Shown here: positions 26,883 through 38,388 of the stretch, one piece after another
Layout: each line of letters opens with the position of its first letter
How positions within the stretch are numbered: the stretch's first letter is position 1
NCBI RefSeq assembly: GCF_003572205.1
Contig: NZ_QXNY01000004.1
Location: 744,548 to 808,547, forward strand
Source: Algihabitans albus
Lineage (GTDB): Bacteria > Pseudomonadota > Alphaproteobacteria > Kiloniellales > DSM-21159
Reading direction: 5' to 3'
Length of the DNA: 64,000 bases
Made by a program: the position numbers and the translations under genes
Notes under the pieces: model-generated
Database searches by the model: none
What the model saw: the letters and a program-made list of their open reading frames with translations, nothing else
What the model was told of the DNA's origin: nothing

Positions 26883-28505
26883 ATGACCAGCCAGACCGGC
26901 CCCGCCAGCACCGCAAGCGTTCATAGCGAACGCGCCAAGGTCGACGCCGACCCGAACCGCGTCATCGTTTTCGATACCACCCTGCGCGACGGCGAGCAGT
27001 CGCCGGGCTGCTCGATGAACCTGGAGGAGAAGCTCTCGGTCGCGACCCAGCTCGAGGCCATGGGGGTGGACGTCATCGAGGCCGGTTTCCCGATCGCCTC
27101 CAACGGTGACTTCGAGGCGGTGCGAGAGGTTGCCAAGGCGGTCAAGACCGCCACCGTGGCCGGTCTGTCGCGCGCCAGCCGGAAGGACATCGACCGTGCC
27201 TGGGAGGCGCTGCGACATGCCGCCAGCCCGCGCATTCACACCTTCATCTCGACCTCGCCACTGCATATGAAGCACAAGCTGCAGATGGATCCGGAGGATG
27301 TGATCCAGGCGGTCGCCGACAGTGTCGGCCATGCGCGCAATCTCTGCGACAACGTCGAGTGGTCGCCGGAGGACGCGACCCGCACCGACCATGACTTCCT
27401 CTGTCGCGTGGTCGAAACGGCGATCCGGGCCGGCGCCGGTACGATCAACATCGCCGACACGGTCGGCTACACCATTCCCGGCGAGTTCGCCGAACTGATC
27501 GCCATGCTGCGCGACCGGGTGCCGAACATCGATCAGGCGATTCTCTCGGTCCACTGCCACAACGACCTGGGCCTCGCCGTTGCCAACTCCCTGGCGGCCG
27601 TGCAGGCGGGAGCGCGCCAAGTGGAATGCACGGTCAACGGGATCGGCGAACGGGCCGGCAACTGCGCCATGGAAGAGGTCGTGATGGCGCTGCGTACAAG
27701 GTACGACTCCATGCCCTACGGCACCGGCGTGGATACGACTCAGATCACCCGAGCGTCGCGCCTGGTCTCGGGCATCACCGGTTTCGCCGTGCAGCCGAAC
27801 AAGGCGATCGTCGGTGCCAATGCCTTCGCGCATGAGTCCGGCATCCATCAGGACGGCATGCTGAAGAACGCCCAGACCTACGAAATCATGACCCCGGAGT
27901 CGGTCGGACTGACCAAGTCCAACCTGGTCATGGGCAAGCATTCCGGGCGCCACGCCTTCAAGACCAAGCTCAAGGAACTGGGCATCGACCTGTCCGACAA
28001 CCAGTTGATGGACGTTTTCGGACGCTTCAAGGATCTCGCCGACCACAAGAAGGACGTCTATGACGAAGACATCCTGGCTCTGGTCGACGACGCGGCGGTC
28101 CGTCACAACGATCATGTGCAGTTCGTCGCTCTGGGTGTGCGCTGCGGCAGTCACGGCCCGCAGTCGGCGGACCTGGAGCTGACGGTCGAGGGGGCCTCGC
28201 GGCATGCCACCGCCCAAGGTAACGGCCCGGTCGACGCGCTCTTCGCCGCGATTCGCGCGATCGTGCCCCACGAAGCCAAGCTCCAGCTCTATCAGGTGCA
28301 TGCGGTGACCGGCGGAACTGACGCTCAGGCTCAGGTGACCGTGCGGCTGGAGGAGCAGGGCAAGACGGTCAACGGCCAAGGCGCCGACTACGACACTCTC
28401 GTCGCCTCGGCCCGCGCCTACGTCAACGCGCTCAACAAGCTGCTGGTCAAGCGCGAACGCAGCGCGCCCGACGATGTGGATCGCAGCGCCCCGGCCGCGG
28501 AGTAG
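26883..28505 (+). CDS. leuA: 2-isopropylmalate synthase
   Basis: It condenses acetyl-CoA with 2-oxoisovalerate in the first committed step of leucine synthesis. The 540-residue product has the HMGL-like catalytic motif [12 protein letters not shown] near residue 32, [14 protein letters not shown] with the metal-binding histidines near residue 223, and [17 protein letters not shown]-terminal LeuA allosteric domain follows from about residue 415, where leucine feedback acts. AAGGAAG lies 9 bases before the ATG at 26883. An upstream leader with leucine codons suggests attenuation. Length and motifs are normal. Confidence 0.97.
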   Translation: MTSQTGPASTASVHSERAKVDADPNRVIVFDTTLRDGEQSPGCSMNLEEKLSVATQLEAMGVDVIEAGFPIASNGDFEAVREVAKAVKTATVAGLSRASRKDIDRAWEALRHAASPRIHTFISTSPLHMKHKLQMDPEDVIQAVADSVGHARNLCDNVEWSPEDATRTDHDFLCRVVETAIRAGAGTINIADTVGYTIPGEFAELIAMLRDRVPNIDQAILSVHCHNDLGLAVANSLAAVQAGARQVECTVNGIGERAGNCAMEEVVMALRTRYDSMPYGTGVDTTQITRASRLVSGITGFAVQPNKAIVGANAFAHESGIHQDGMLKNAQTYEIMTPESVGLTKSNLVMGKHSGRHAFKTKLKELGIDLSDNQLMDVFGRFKDLADHKKDVYDEDILALVDDAAVRHNDHVQFVALGVRCGSHGPQSADLELTVEGASRHATAQGNGPVDALFAAIRAIVPHEAKLQLYQVHAVTGGTDAQAQVTVRLEEQGKTVNGQGADYDTLVASARAYVNALNKLLVKRERSAPDDVDRSAPAAE

Positions 28506-28588
28506 CCTGGCAGCGGAGTAGTCTGATCGCCTCCTCTGTCGCCAGAGAGCCGGGTTGGAGAGGAGCAACAGGAAGTGGAGGGACGGGC

Positions 28589-30117
<1,529 letters not shown>

Positions 30118-30234
30118 ATCCCAGCGAATCTGAAAGCAATTCTTTATCTTCTCTGGGTTAGCATCTAGGTTGCTTTGGTGATTCAAGACTTCGCGGTTCG
30201 ACCTTTGGTCGTGCGGCGATCTCGGAGGGGGTTC

Positions 30235-31113
30235 GTGAAACAAAGACCCGGCACGGTGGTGCGCTTAGCCACGCCATTGAAGGCGTGGGCGCAGCGCTTC
30301 GCGGTCTTTCTTCTGATCGGCGCCACCTTTTCCCTCATGATGCTCGGTAAGGTTGACACCGTTGTGGTGGAGCGGGCCCGGATCGCTGTTCTGGATGCCG
30401 TCGCACCGATCCTCGACGTGGCTTCAAGGCCGGTCTCCAGCATCAATCATGCCTTCGACGAGGCGCAGAGTCTGGCGGCCGTCCGCGAACAGAATGCGGC
30501 GCTTCAGGAAGAAGTCCGCCGTCTCGCTGGCTGGTACCAAGAGGCCCAGCGCCTATCGGACGAGAACCGCAGTTTGCGCAGTCTGGTCAATCTCGCGCCG
30601 GATCCGCAGCACCGTACGATCGCCGCACGCGTGGTCGGTGACCAGGGGAGCGCGTACGTACGCTCGGTTCTGGTGACGGCCGGCTCGCAGGAGGGGGTTC
30701 GTAAGAACCAAGCGGCCTTGACCGGTTCGGGATTGGCCGGTCGCGTGATCGAGGTCGGGTGGCGTGCTTCTCGCATTCTCCTGATCACCGATATCAACAG
30801 CCGGATCCCCGTTCTGGTCGGACAGGCCAGGGATCGCGCCGTTCTTGCAGGCGACAACTCGGAGCATCCGGAACTTCTCTATCTGTCGCCCGGAACGTCG
30901 ATCTCTCCCGGGGACAGGGTCGTGACGTCGGGCCACGGTGGCGTGTTTCCGGCCGGTTTATCGGTCGGCATCGTCGCGGCCGTGGATGAGCAGGGTGTAC
31001 GCGTACGGTCCTTCGCCGATTGGTCGCACATGGAGTTCCTGCAGCTGATCGACTATGAACTGCCCGATTTGCTGGGGCCGTTGACCAACGGCGCGGCGGT
31101 TGTGAATCCATAG
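30235..31113 (+). CDS. mreC: rod-shape-determining protein MreC
   Basis: This bitopic inner-membrane protein links MreB filaments to periplasmic wall synthases. The 292-residue product has one N-terminal membrane helix (FAVFLLIGATFSLMMLG), a coiled-coil stretch around residues 75-115 (AVREQNAALQEEVRRLAG), and the beta-barrel MreC core with VLVTAGSQEGVRKNQAAL and GDRVVTSGHGGVFPAGL. The GTG at 30235 follows GGAGG by 6 bases; a longer frame starting at TTG 30175 lacks a comparable site. It sits 117 bases after mreB. Confidence 0.95.
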   Translation: MKQRPGTVVRLATPLKAWAQRFAVFLLIGATFSLMMLGKVDTVVVERARIAVLDAVAPILDVASRPVSSINHAFDEAQSLAAVREQNAALQEEVRRLAGWYQEAQRLSDENRSLRSLVNLAPDPQHRTIAARVVGDQGSAYVRSVLVTAGSQEGVRKNQAALTGSGLAGRVIEVGWRASRILLITDINSRIPVLVGQARDRAVLAGDNSEHPELLYLSPGTSISPGDRVVTSGHGGVFPAGLSVGIVAAVDEQGVRVRSFADWSHMEFLQLIDYELPDLLGPLTNGAAVVNP

Positions 31114-31218
31114 GAACCGGCGGCTTTGCCTTTGCCTGTCTGTTCCTCAACTGCGGCCCGACCGCCTAACTGAGGCCGGACTGCGGCGACACCCGAGGGT
31201 GTGGGACCTACGCTACAG

Positions 31219-31731
31219 ATGGAACAGGTCAGTATTTGGCAGCGTTTGGATTTGATGGCACGCGGGCTTGCACCGCTCTCCATCACGTTCCTCCTGATGA
31301 TCGCCACCGTTCTGCCGACGCGCACGCCCGAGATCGCACCCGTGATGCCGGCCCTGGTCCTGACGGCCGTCTATTACTGGGCCATTTTCCGTCCCGATCT
31401 GCTTCCAATCTGGTTGGTCTTCCTGCTCGGCATCGTTCACGATTTGCTGACCGGTGCTCCGCTCGGTCTCGGCGCCGCCGTGTTTCTGACGGCCTATCTT
31501 GCGGTTGCCGCCCAACGCCGTTTCTTCGCCCATGCGACCTTCGCTATGCTTTGGGCGGGCTTTCTGTTGGTCGCCGCCATGGCGCTCACGGTCGAGTGGC
31601 TGTTCGGTTCGCTGCTTCAACTGCGTCTGGTCGATCCTCTGGAGACACTGCTGCGCTATGCGGCCACCGTTGCCGCTTATCCCTGTCTCGCCTGGCTGTT
31701 CGGCCGGGCGCAGCAGGCCTTTCTGAAGTAG
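31219..31731 (+). CDS. mreD: rod-shape-determining protein MreD
   Basis: This small integral membrane component of the elongasome has 170 residues and about five hydrophobic helices (for example PLSITFLLMIATVLP and LPIWLVFLLGIVHDLLTG, the latter matching the family's GxxxDL region). The ATG at 31219 has no clear ribosome binding site; a GTG 18 bases upstream is an alternative. It lies between mreC and mrdA, and the mrdA start is 10 bases after its stop. Confidence 0.9.
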   Translation: MEQVSIWQRLDLMARGLAPLSITFLLMIATVLPTRTPEIAPVMPALVLTAVYYWAIFRPDLLPIWLVFLLGIVHDLLTGAPLGLGAAVFLTAYLAVAAQRRFFAHATFAMLWAGFLLVAAMALTVEWLFGSLLQLRLVDPLETLLRYAATVAAYPCLAWLFGRAQQAFLK

Positions 31732-31741
31732 GGCTGCCGTG

Positions 31742-33628
31742 ATGCAGAAAGTCCGCCACGAAGAACAGATGCGTCATCGCAGCTTCACCCGTCGCACGCT
31801 GCTGCTGGGCGGAGGCATGTCGCTGATGCTCGCCGCCCTGACGGGACGGATGTACGTCCTGCAGGTCGAGCAGTCGGATCGCTTCGCCATGCTGGCGGAA
31901 GACAATCGCATCAATCTGCGTCTGCTGCCGCCCTTGCGCGGCCGTATTCTCGACCGCTTCGGTGCTCCGGTCGCCGCGAATCGCCAGAACTACAGGGTGT
32001 TGCTGGTGTCCGAGCAGGCGCGCGATCTGGACGCCGCGCTCGACCGGCTCGCCGACATCCTGCCCCTGACCGCTGCGGATCGCGCCCGGATCCATCGGGA
32101 GGTTGCCCGCAAGCGCAATTTCGTCCCGGTGACCGTCGCGGAGAACCTGACCTGGGATCAGGTCGGCGCCGTCGAAGTGAACGCACCGGATCTGCCCGGT
32201 GTCTCGATCGATGTCGGGCAAATTCGCACCTACCCTTACGGCGGTGCCATGTCGCACGTCCTGGGCTACGTCGGCGCGGTCTCGGAAAAGGATCTGACCG
32301 GCGACCCGGTGCTGGAACTGCCGGGCTTCCGTGTCGGGAAGAATGGGATCGAGAGGCTGCATGACGAACGGCTGCGCGGCGAGGCCGGAACCAGCCACGT
32401 CGAGGTCAATGCCTACGGGCGGGTGATCCGGGAGTTGCGGCGCGAAGAGGGAACGCCGGGTCAGGACGTCGTGCTGACCCTGGATGCCGGCCTGCAGAAC
32501 TACGTGCATCAGCGTCTGATGGGCGAGCGCAGCGCCTCTGCCGTGGTGATGGACACGGCCAATGGCGACGTTCTGGCCATGGCCTCGGTGCCTTCCTACG
32601 ACCCCGATGTCTTCACCCATCGGATCTCCTCGGCGGAATGGCGGCGTCTGACGGAAGACCCGCTCGGTCCGCTGTCCAACAAGTCGATCGCCGGCATCTA
32701 CGCCCCTGGATCGACCTTCAAAATGCTGGTGGCTCTGGCGGCCTTGGAGCAGGGCATCGACCCCGATTTTCGCGTTTGGTGTCCCGGCCACTACACCCTC
32801 GGCAACCATCGCTTCCACTGTTGGAAACGGCCGGGCCATGGCTGGATGGACATGCACGACGCCATCGTCCAGTCCTGCGACGTCTATTTCTACGATGTCG
32901 CGCGCAAGCTCGGCGTCGACCGAATCGCTGAGATGTCGGAGCGCTTCGCCCTGGGCTTACCGACCGGGATCGATCTGCCCGGCGAACGCGGCGGTGTGAT
33001 TCCGACCCGCGCCTGGAAGCTGGCGAACATCGGCGAGCCCTGGCAGGGCGGCGAGACACTGGTCACTTCGATCGGTCAGGGGTTCGTCCTGACGACACCG
33101 CTGCAGCTCGCCGTGATGACGGCGCGTCTGGTCAACGGCGGCCGTGCCGTGACCCCGCGCATGACCCGCGGTTTCAAGCTGTCCGGCGCCGGCGACGAGC
33201 CGCTGGTCGCCCCGGCGCCCGATATGAGGATCGGCGGGCCGGAACTGGAGATCATGCGGGTGGCCATGGATGCCGTGGTCAACGGCCGGCGCGGCACCGC
33301 CCGGGGCTCCAAGATCACCGAGGAAGGCTGGGAGATGGGCGGCAAGACCGGCACCAGCCAGGTGCGCCGCATCACCAAGGCGGAGCGCGCGGCCGGCGTC
33401 ATCAAGAACGAGGACCTGCCCTGGCGCCGGCGCGACCACGGTCTGTTCGTCGGCTATGCACCGATCTCCGACCCGCGCTATGCGGTCTCCATCGTGGTCG
33501 AACACGGCGGTGGCGGTTCCAGTGCGGCGGCACCGATCGCCAAGGACATTCTGCTCGAAGCCCAGCGGCGCGATCCCCTCGGCACCTCTCCCTTGCCGCT
33601 GGTCGCACGCAGCGGCGACCAGGCCTGA
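31742..33628 (+). CDS. mrdA: penicillin-binding protein 2, elongation transpeptidase
   Basis: This is the class B PBP that cross-links side-wall peptidoglycan with RodA. The 628-residue product has a short cytoplasmic tail, one membrane helix (LLLGGGMSLMLAALTG), and the dimerisation domain opening LRLLPPLRGRILDRFG. The transpeptidase domain has the active-site Ser in GSTFKM near residue 324, an SCD-like motif in QSCDVYFYD near residue 379, and KTGT in GGKTGTSQV near residue 536. All catalytic motifs are intact. It is 18 bases from rodA. Confidence 0.97.
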   Translation: MQKVRHEEQMRHRSFTRRTLLLGGGMSLMLAALTGRMYVLQVEQSDRFAMLAEDNRINLRLLPPLRGRILDRFGAPVAANRQNYRVLLVSEQARDLDAALDRLADILPLTAADRARIHREVARKRNFVPVTVAENLTWDQVGAVEVNAPDLPGVSIDVGQIRTYPYGGAMSHVLGYVGAVSEKDLTGDPVLELPGFRVGKNGIERLHDERLRGEAGTSHVEVNAYGRVIRELRREEGTPGQDVVLTLDAGLQNYVHQRLMGERSASAVVMDTANGDVLAMASVPSYDPDVFTHRISSAEWRRLTEDPLGPLSNKSIAGIYAPGSTFKMLVALAALEQGIDPDFRVWCPGHYTLGNHRFHCWKRPGHGWMDMHDAIVQSCDVYFYDVARKLGVDRIAEMSERFALGLPTGIDLPGERGGVIPTRAWKLANIGEPWQGGETLVTSIGQGFVLTTPLQLAVMTARLVNGGRAVTPRMTRGFKLSGAGDEPLVAPAPDMRIGGPELEIMRVAMDAVVNGRRGTARGSKITEEGWEMGGKTGTSQVRRITKAERAAGVIKNEDLPWRRRDHGLFVGYAPISDPRYAVSIVVEHGGGGSSAAAPIAKDILLEAQRRDPLGTSPLPLVARSGDQA

Positions 33629-33646
33629 GCCGGGACGCCACGGGTC

Positions 33647-34804
33647 ATGTCCGTCCTCAGCGAAATCACCCTCAGACGCAATCCGGAGCTGCAGCTCGGA
33701 CAGAAGATCTGGCAGCTCAACTGGGGTCTCGTCCTGTTGGTCCTTCTGCTCGCCGGCATCGGCTTCGCGATGCTCTACTCCGCCGCGAGCGGAAGCTGGG
33801 ATCCCTGGGCCGTACGCCAGGCCATTCGCTTCGGCGGCGGTTTGCTTCTGATGTTCGTGGTCGCCCTGATCGATATCCGCTTCTGGTTTCGGGTCGCCTA
33901 TCCGATTTACTTCTGTGCCTTGGCGCTGCTGGGTGCCGTGGAGGTGATGGGCACCGTCGGCATGGGGGCGCAGCGCTGGATCGATCTGGGCGTCATGCAG
34001 CTGCAGCCCTCGGAGCTGATGAAGATCGCGCTGGTGATGGCCCTGGCGCGCTATTTTCACGGCATCACCTATGCCGATATCGGCCGGCCGACCTATCTGA
34101 TCGTGCCGCTTCTGCTGGTGGGCGCGCCGGCGCTTCTGGTGCTGAAGCAGCCCGACCTCGGGACAGCCGGGATGCTGCTGACGGTCGGCGGCGCGCTCTT
34201 CCTCGTCGCCGGGGTGCGTTGGTGGAAGTTTCTTCTGGTGATCGCCGCCGCGGGCGCGGCCTTGCCGGTCGCCTGGAACTTCCTGCACGACTATCAGAAG
34301 AACCGCGTGATGACCTTCCTGGATCCGGAGTCAGATCCGCTCGGCGCCGGCTACCACATCCTGCAATCCAAGATCGCCCTCGGCTCCGGCGGCATCTTCG
34401 GCAAGGGCTTCCTGCAGGGCACGCAGAGCCATCTGAACTTCCTGCCCGAGAAGCAGACCGACTTCATCTTCACCATGCTGGCCGAGGAATGGGGAATGGT
34501 CGGCGGGCTGGGTCTGCTGGGGCTCTATCTGCTGGTCTTCGTCTATGGTTTCGCCATCGCGCTCCGCAGCCGCAGTCACTTCGGCCGGCTGCTTGCGATG
34601 GGTCTGACCGTCAATTTGTTCCTCTACGTCTTCATCAACATCGCGATGGTGATGGGTCTACTGCCGGTGGTCGGCGTCCCGCTCCCGCTGGTGTCCTACG
34701 GTGGAACGGTGATGCTGGCGACGCTGATCGGTCTCGGCCTCCTGCTCAGTGTCTCGATTCACCGCGACCTTCGCATCCCCCGCCGCGGACCCCGAGAAGA
34801 CTAG
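33647..34804 (+). CDS. rodA: peptidoglycan glycosyltransferase RodA
   Basis: This SEDS-family membrane enzyme polymerises lipid II with PBP2. The 385-residue product has about ten membrane helices. Signature loops are GAQRWIDLG followed by QPSELMKIA near residue 120, KQPDLGTAG near residue 167, and EKQTDFIFTMLAEEWG near residue 267 with the catalytic Asp region. The ending VGVPLPLVSYGGT is typical. It is the last gene of the rod-shape cluster. Confidence 0.97.
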   Translation: MSVLSEITLRRNPELQLGQKIWQLNWGLVLLVLLLAGIGFAMLYSAASGSWDPWAVRQAIRFGGGLLLMFVVALIDIRFWFRVAYPIYFCALALLGAVEVMGTVGMGAQRWIDLGVMQLQPSELMKIALVMALARYFHGITYADIGRPTYLIVPLLLVGAPALLVLKQPDLGTAGMLLTVGGALFLVAGVRWWKFLLVIAAAGAALPVAWNFLHDYQKNRVMTFLDPESDPLGAGYHILQSKIALGSGGIFGKGFLQGTQSHLNFLPEKQTDFIFTMLAEEWGMVGGLGLLGLYLLVFVYGFAIALRSRSHFGRLLAMGLTVNLFLYVFINIAMVMGLLPVVGVPLPLVSYGGTVMLATLIGLGLLLSVSIHRDLRIPRRGPRED

Positions 34805-35300
34805 CTCCAGAACGTCCAGTCGGCCGGTGGGCCGGCGCGAGGGCAGGTCTCTGCTCGGCATCGCCGCCGCCGTGCGAATCTTGTCCGCGTCGGGTCCGCC
34901 GATCGGCAGCAACTCGTATCCGTCCCGCGGCCAGAGGTCCTGGCGCTCATGTCTCTAGTCGCCTCCTGAGCTGTGGCACGGTGCCGCCCGAGTTTGCTCG
35001 TCAGCCCCCTTCCGGGATTCCGGTCGGAACGGGCGCGTACCGCCGAAGAGGCGGATAATGGGCTTACAAATCATCGCGAACGGCACAAGTTGAATTTCTG
35101 CGGTTGAACTTCTGCGGCGGATCACATGAATTTCCGACCGGGCCAGCAGGTTGGCGAAAGGCAGGGCATGCAATTACGCGAAGGTCGACGCAGGCTTTGT
35201 GAGCCGGTCGCAGGTCCCCGCGCGGGGGACAAGCGGAGGAGTCTCTTTTCACTGCCACAGGGCTCGCGCAAGACGAACCTCCAGCTCATGGGAGTCACAG
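34805..35300. other. intergenic region between rodA and the sugar dehydrogenase gene
   Basis: No gene is supported in these 496 bases. A tandem imperfect 14-base repeat, TTGAATTTCTGCGG (35090-35103) then TTGAACTTCTGCGG (35104-35117), is the only patterned element. It could be a regulator site for the downstream gene or chance. Short frames here have no recognisable content. Confidence 0.4.
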
Positions 35301-36431
35301 ATGAAATCCATCGCCAAGGCAGCCAGCTTTGCGAGCGTTCTTTTGGCAATGCCCTTGCTGGCGACTGCCGAAGAGCGGCAGATCGATGTCGTCACCGCCC
35401 AGTACGCCTTCAAGCTGACACCGGTCGCCACGGGTTTGGAGAATCCCTGGGGTCTGGACTGGTTGCCCGACGGCCGGATCATCGTGACCGAGCGGCCCGG
35501 CCGCGTGCGGCTCGTCGAGCAGGACGGAACGGTTTCGGAGCCGCTGAGCGGTGCGCCCGAGACCAGCAGCGGCTTCCGTGATGGCCTTCTCGACGTTGGC
35601 GTCAGTCCGAAATTCGCCGAGGATCAAACGGTTTATCTCGCCTACTCGAAGGTCGAACTGGAGGGCGAGGTCGAAATGCGCTGGCTGGAGATTGCGGCGG
35701 CGCGTCTCGGCGAAACCGGTTTCGAGGATCTCCAGACGATTTTCAGCTCGGAGGTGAAGGTCGACCAGCTGGAGGGATTCGGCGCGCGGATCCGCTTTGA
35801 CAGCCAAGACACGATGCTCGTGACCGTTGGCGACCATGCCGTCCCGATGGAGGCTCAGAATCCGGAGAGCAAGGCGGGGACTCTGGTTCGGCTCAATCTC
35901 GATGGAACGCCGGCGGCTGGCAATCCCGGCGGCGCCCTGCATCCGGCGATCCTGGCTTACGGTTTCAAGAATCCGCAGGGTTTGGCCATCGATTCGGCGA
36001 CGGGCGCCGTCTGGCTGACCGATCACGGGCCGCGCGGCGGTGGTGAACTCAACCTGCTTGCGGTCGGAGCGAACTATGGCTGGCCACTGCGGACCTTTGG
36101 CGATTTGAACGGCGAACCGGGCGCCGCGACGACAGGCGATTTCGTGGACCCTGTCTTCACATGGGGCGTTGCCCCGACGCTCTCCCTATCAGGCCTCGAG
36201 ATTTACAGCGGAGAGGACTTTCCGGATTGGACCGGCGATCTCTTCGCCGGCTCCCTGAGTCAGCTTGCGCTTCTGCGCGTAATGCTGAACGCGGATGGCT
36301 CGGTCGCCGGCACCGAGTACGTTCTGGATGGCCAAATCGGCCGCATACGCGACGTGCGGCAAGGCCCCGATGGCCGGCTCTATCTTCTCAATGACGAGTT
36401 CGAGGGCGGAATCTACCGGGTGGACCCCTGA
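35301..36431 (+). CDS. PQQ-dependent aldose/sorbosone-type sugar dehydrogenase
   Basis: This is a soluble periplasmic beta-propeller quinoprotein of the YliI/GSDH family that oxidises sugars with PQQ. The 376-residue product has a signal peptide (AKAASFASVLLAMPLLATA). The GSDH opening GLENPWGLDWLPDGRIIVTERPGRV and the blade segments YGFKNPQGLAIDSATGAVWLTDHGPRGG-like with GANYGWP match the family. The His used in catalysis would lie in VTVGDHA. GGAG lies just before the ATG at 35301. Its PQQ need links it to the pqqA gene at 53 kb. The sugar substrate is unknown. Confidence 0.88.
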   Translation: MKSIAKAASFASVLLAMPLLATAEERQIDVVTAQYAFKLTPVATGLENPWGLDWLPDGRIIVTERPGRVRLVEQDGTVSEPLSGAPETSSGFRDGLLDVGVSPKFAEDQTVYLAYSKVELEGEVEMRWLEIAAARLGETGFEDLQTIFSSEVKVDQLEGFGARIRFDSQDTMLVTVGDHAVPMEAQNPESKAGTLVRLNLDGTPAAGNPGGALHPAILAYGFKNPQGLAIDSATGAVWLTDHGPRGGGELNLLAVGANYGWPLRTFGDLNGEPGAATTGDFVDPVFTWGVAPTLSLSGLEIYSGEDFPDWTGDLFAGSLSQLALLRVMLNADGSVAGTEYVLDGQIGRIRDVRQGPDGRLYLLNDEFEGGIYRVDP

Positions 36432-36433
36432 AA

Positions 36434-36482
36434 GCAGGTCGTGACCTCTAGGTTTCATCTCGCGATCCTAGAGGTTGCCTGC
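36434..36482 (+). terminator. strong hairpin after the sugar dehydrogenase gene
   Basis: ACCTCTAGG (36444-36452) pairs perfectly with CCTAGAGGT (36467-36475), and the flanking GCAGG (36434-36438) pairs with CCTGC (36478-36482). It begins 3 bases after the stop codon. There is no T run, so it may act with Rho or protect the mRNA end. Confidence 0.5.
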
Positions 36483-36549
36483 CTCTCCACATCCGTTTCG
36501 ATGAAAGACGGAGCCGCGTCTTGAGTCCGATCGCCGGGGCGATCTGATT

Positions 36550-36714
36550 CTAGAGCGTCGGCAACAACCACAGGACGACGGCGCAGGTCAGGAGCAAGGC
36601 TCGCAGCAAAGATGCTCGCAGCGCCGCATTGCTCGGCAACCGCAGGCCGGCCTCCGTCGGCGCCAGCGGCGTCGAAACTGGGAGGGTTTGCTGTCTGTCA
36701 GCGGCGGTCTGCAT
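36550..36714 (-). CDS. possible small single-helix membrane protein
   Basis: A 54-codon frame from ATG 36714 (AGGA 10 bases upstream) ends in a hydrophobic helix LLRALLLTCAVVLWLLPTL right at the stop. An upstream GTG start at 36777 would give 75 residues. I do not recognise a family. The tail-anchor-like pattern and the ribosome binding site are the only support, so it may be chance. Confidence 0.35.
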   Translation of the reverse strand: MQTAADRQQTLPVSTPLAPTEAGLRLPSNAALRASLLRALLLTCAVVLWLLPTL

Positions 36715-37008
36715 GGCCGAAGTATCCTGCGGAGGTGATACGCGATATTGCTCCGGCATTCCTTTCCGAAGTCTCACTTTTGCATATGATACGAGATAAA
36801 TTCTGCCGCCGTGATCGACCTCACAGGTAAGTGTCCGCTGCCCTTGGTCTCCGAAGCCTGGCCGGAGGAGGTAGCCGGCCCGGATGTGCCCTCGCGCCGG
36901 ATGGGCTCAGCAGGTGGCCAGGCAGGTGGCTCTGGGGGCTGGACAAGCCGAGGGGCTGTTGCTATCTACGCGGCCTCCCGGGCCTGGGACAGGGCTCGAG
37001 GGCACGGT
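36715..37008. other. intergenic region upstream of tRNA-Lys
   Basis: I see no gene in this stretch. It should contain the tRNA promoter, but no convincing -35/-10 pair could be assigned by eye. Confidence 0.35.
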
Positions 37009-37084
<76 letters not shown>

Positions 37085-37187
37085 CTTAACTAGCTGAAAT
37101 CGATAATTTTTCGCATTCGTGGCGGGAGCCGCCAGACTATCGCCAGGTCGGCCGGCACACTGCTGGAGGAACGGGCAACACCGTCGC

Positions 37188-38375
37188 TTAGGTCACGCGG
37201 CTCGTTCTCCGGAAGGCCGGATCGTCCCATAGCCGATTGTCCAATACATCGGTCAGCACGTCCACTGCGCGGCGGACGTCGCCTTCGTCAATGTAAAGCG
37301 GCGTAAAGCCGAAGCGCATGATGTTGGGGGCGCGGAAATCGCCGATGACGTTGCGGGCGATCAGCGCCTGCATCGCGGCGTAGCCATGCTCGAAGGCGAA
37401 CGAGACCTGGGAGCCGCGTCGTGCGCTCTCGCGCGGGCTGGCGAGCGTCAGGTCGGGACAACGCGCCTCGACCTCGGCGATGAAGAGATCGCAGAGCGCC
37501 AAGCTGGCGGCACGCAGTTCTTGCATGTCGACGTCGCTCCAGACCTGCATCGCAGCCTCCAGCGCGGTCATTTGCAGAACGGGCGGGGTGCCCACGCGCA
37601 TCCGCTCGATGTCCTTCGCGGGCCGATAGGACTGTTCAAAGGCGAAGGGCGCGTCATGACCCAGCCAGCCGCTGAGCGCAGGCACGATATCCGCCGTGAT
37701 GTCGGGCCGGGCATAAATGAAGGCGGGCGCGCCGGGGCCGCCATTGAGGTATTTGTAGGTACAGCCAACCGCGAATTCGCAGCCCGCGGCGGTCAGATCG
37801 ACCGGCACCGCGCCAGCGCTATGGGCGAGGTCCCAGATCGTCACCGCGCCTGCGTCTCGTGCGCGCTCGGTGATCTCGGTCATGTCATGCATCCGGCCGG
37901 TGCGGTAGTCCACTTGCGTGATCATCACCGCCGCAACCTCGTCGGTGACAGCGTCAGCCACATCCTCCGGCGCCACGATCCTCAGCTCATGACCCTCATT
38001 CAGTTGGGCGATCAACCCTTCGGCCATGTAGAGATCGCTGGGGAAATTCCCGCTATCGGACAGGACGACCTTCCGCTGAGGGCGCATCTGCAGGGCGGCC
38101 GAGAGCGCCTGGTAGACCTTGATCGACAGCGTGTCGCCCAGCACGACCGAGCCCTCGGGAGCGCCGATCAGACGGGCCACAAGATTGCCGACGCGCAGGG
38201 GCTGCCCCATCCAGTCGTCGACGTTCCATCCGGTGATCAGATGCTGGCCCCATTGCTCCTCGATCATCGCGGACAGGTGCCCGACCACGGATTTGGGCAT
38301 CGGCCCCAGCGAGTTGCCGTCGAGATAGATCATGCCTTCGGGCAGAACGAATCGATCCTTGATGGGGAGCGTCAC
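37188..38375 (-). CDS. kynU: kynureninase
   Basis: This PLP enzyme splits kynurenine to anthranilate and alanine. The 395-residue product has the opening MIYLDGNSLGPMP, the PLP-contact stretch GNFPSDLYMA near residue 110, ITQVDYRTGRMHDM, DLAHSAGAVPVDL, and the PLP-lysine motif CTYKYLNGGPGAPAF near residue 208. The C-terminal RFGFTPLYIDEGDV matches the family. The start is a GTG at 38375; the nearby ATG is out of frame. It is the last gene of the gntR-kynA-kynU operon, 13 bases after kynA. Confidence 0.96.
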   Translation of the reverse strand: MTLPIKDRFVLPEGMIYLDGNSLGPMPKSVVGHLSAMIEEQWGQHLITGWNVDDWMGQPLRVGNLVARLIGAPEGSVVLGDTLSIKVYQALSAALQMRPQRKVVLSDSGNFPSDLYMAEGLIAQLNEGHELRIVAPEDVADAVTDEVAAVMITQVDYRTGRMHDMTEITERARDAGAVTIWDLAHSAGAVPVDLTAAGCEFAVGCTYKYLNGGPGAPAFIYARPDITADIVPALSGWLGHDAPFAFEQSYRPAKDIERMRVGTPPVLQMTALEAAMQVWSDVDMQELRAASLALCDLFIAEVEARCPDLTLASPRESARRGSQVSFAFEHGYAAMQALIARNVIGDFRAPNIMRFGFTPLYIDEGDVRRAVDVLTDVLDNRLWDDPAFRRTSRVT

Positions 38376-38388
38376 GGCTTGTCTTTCA

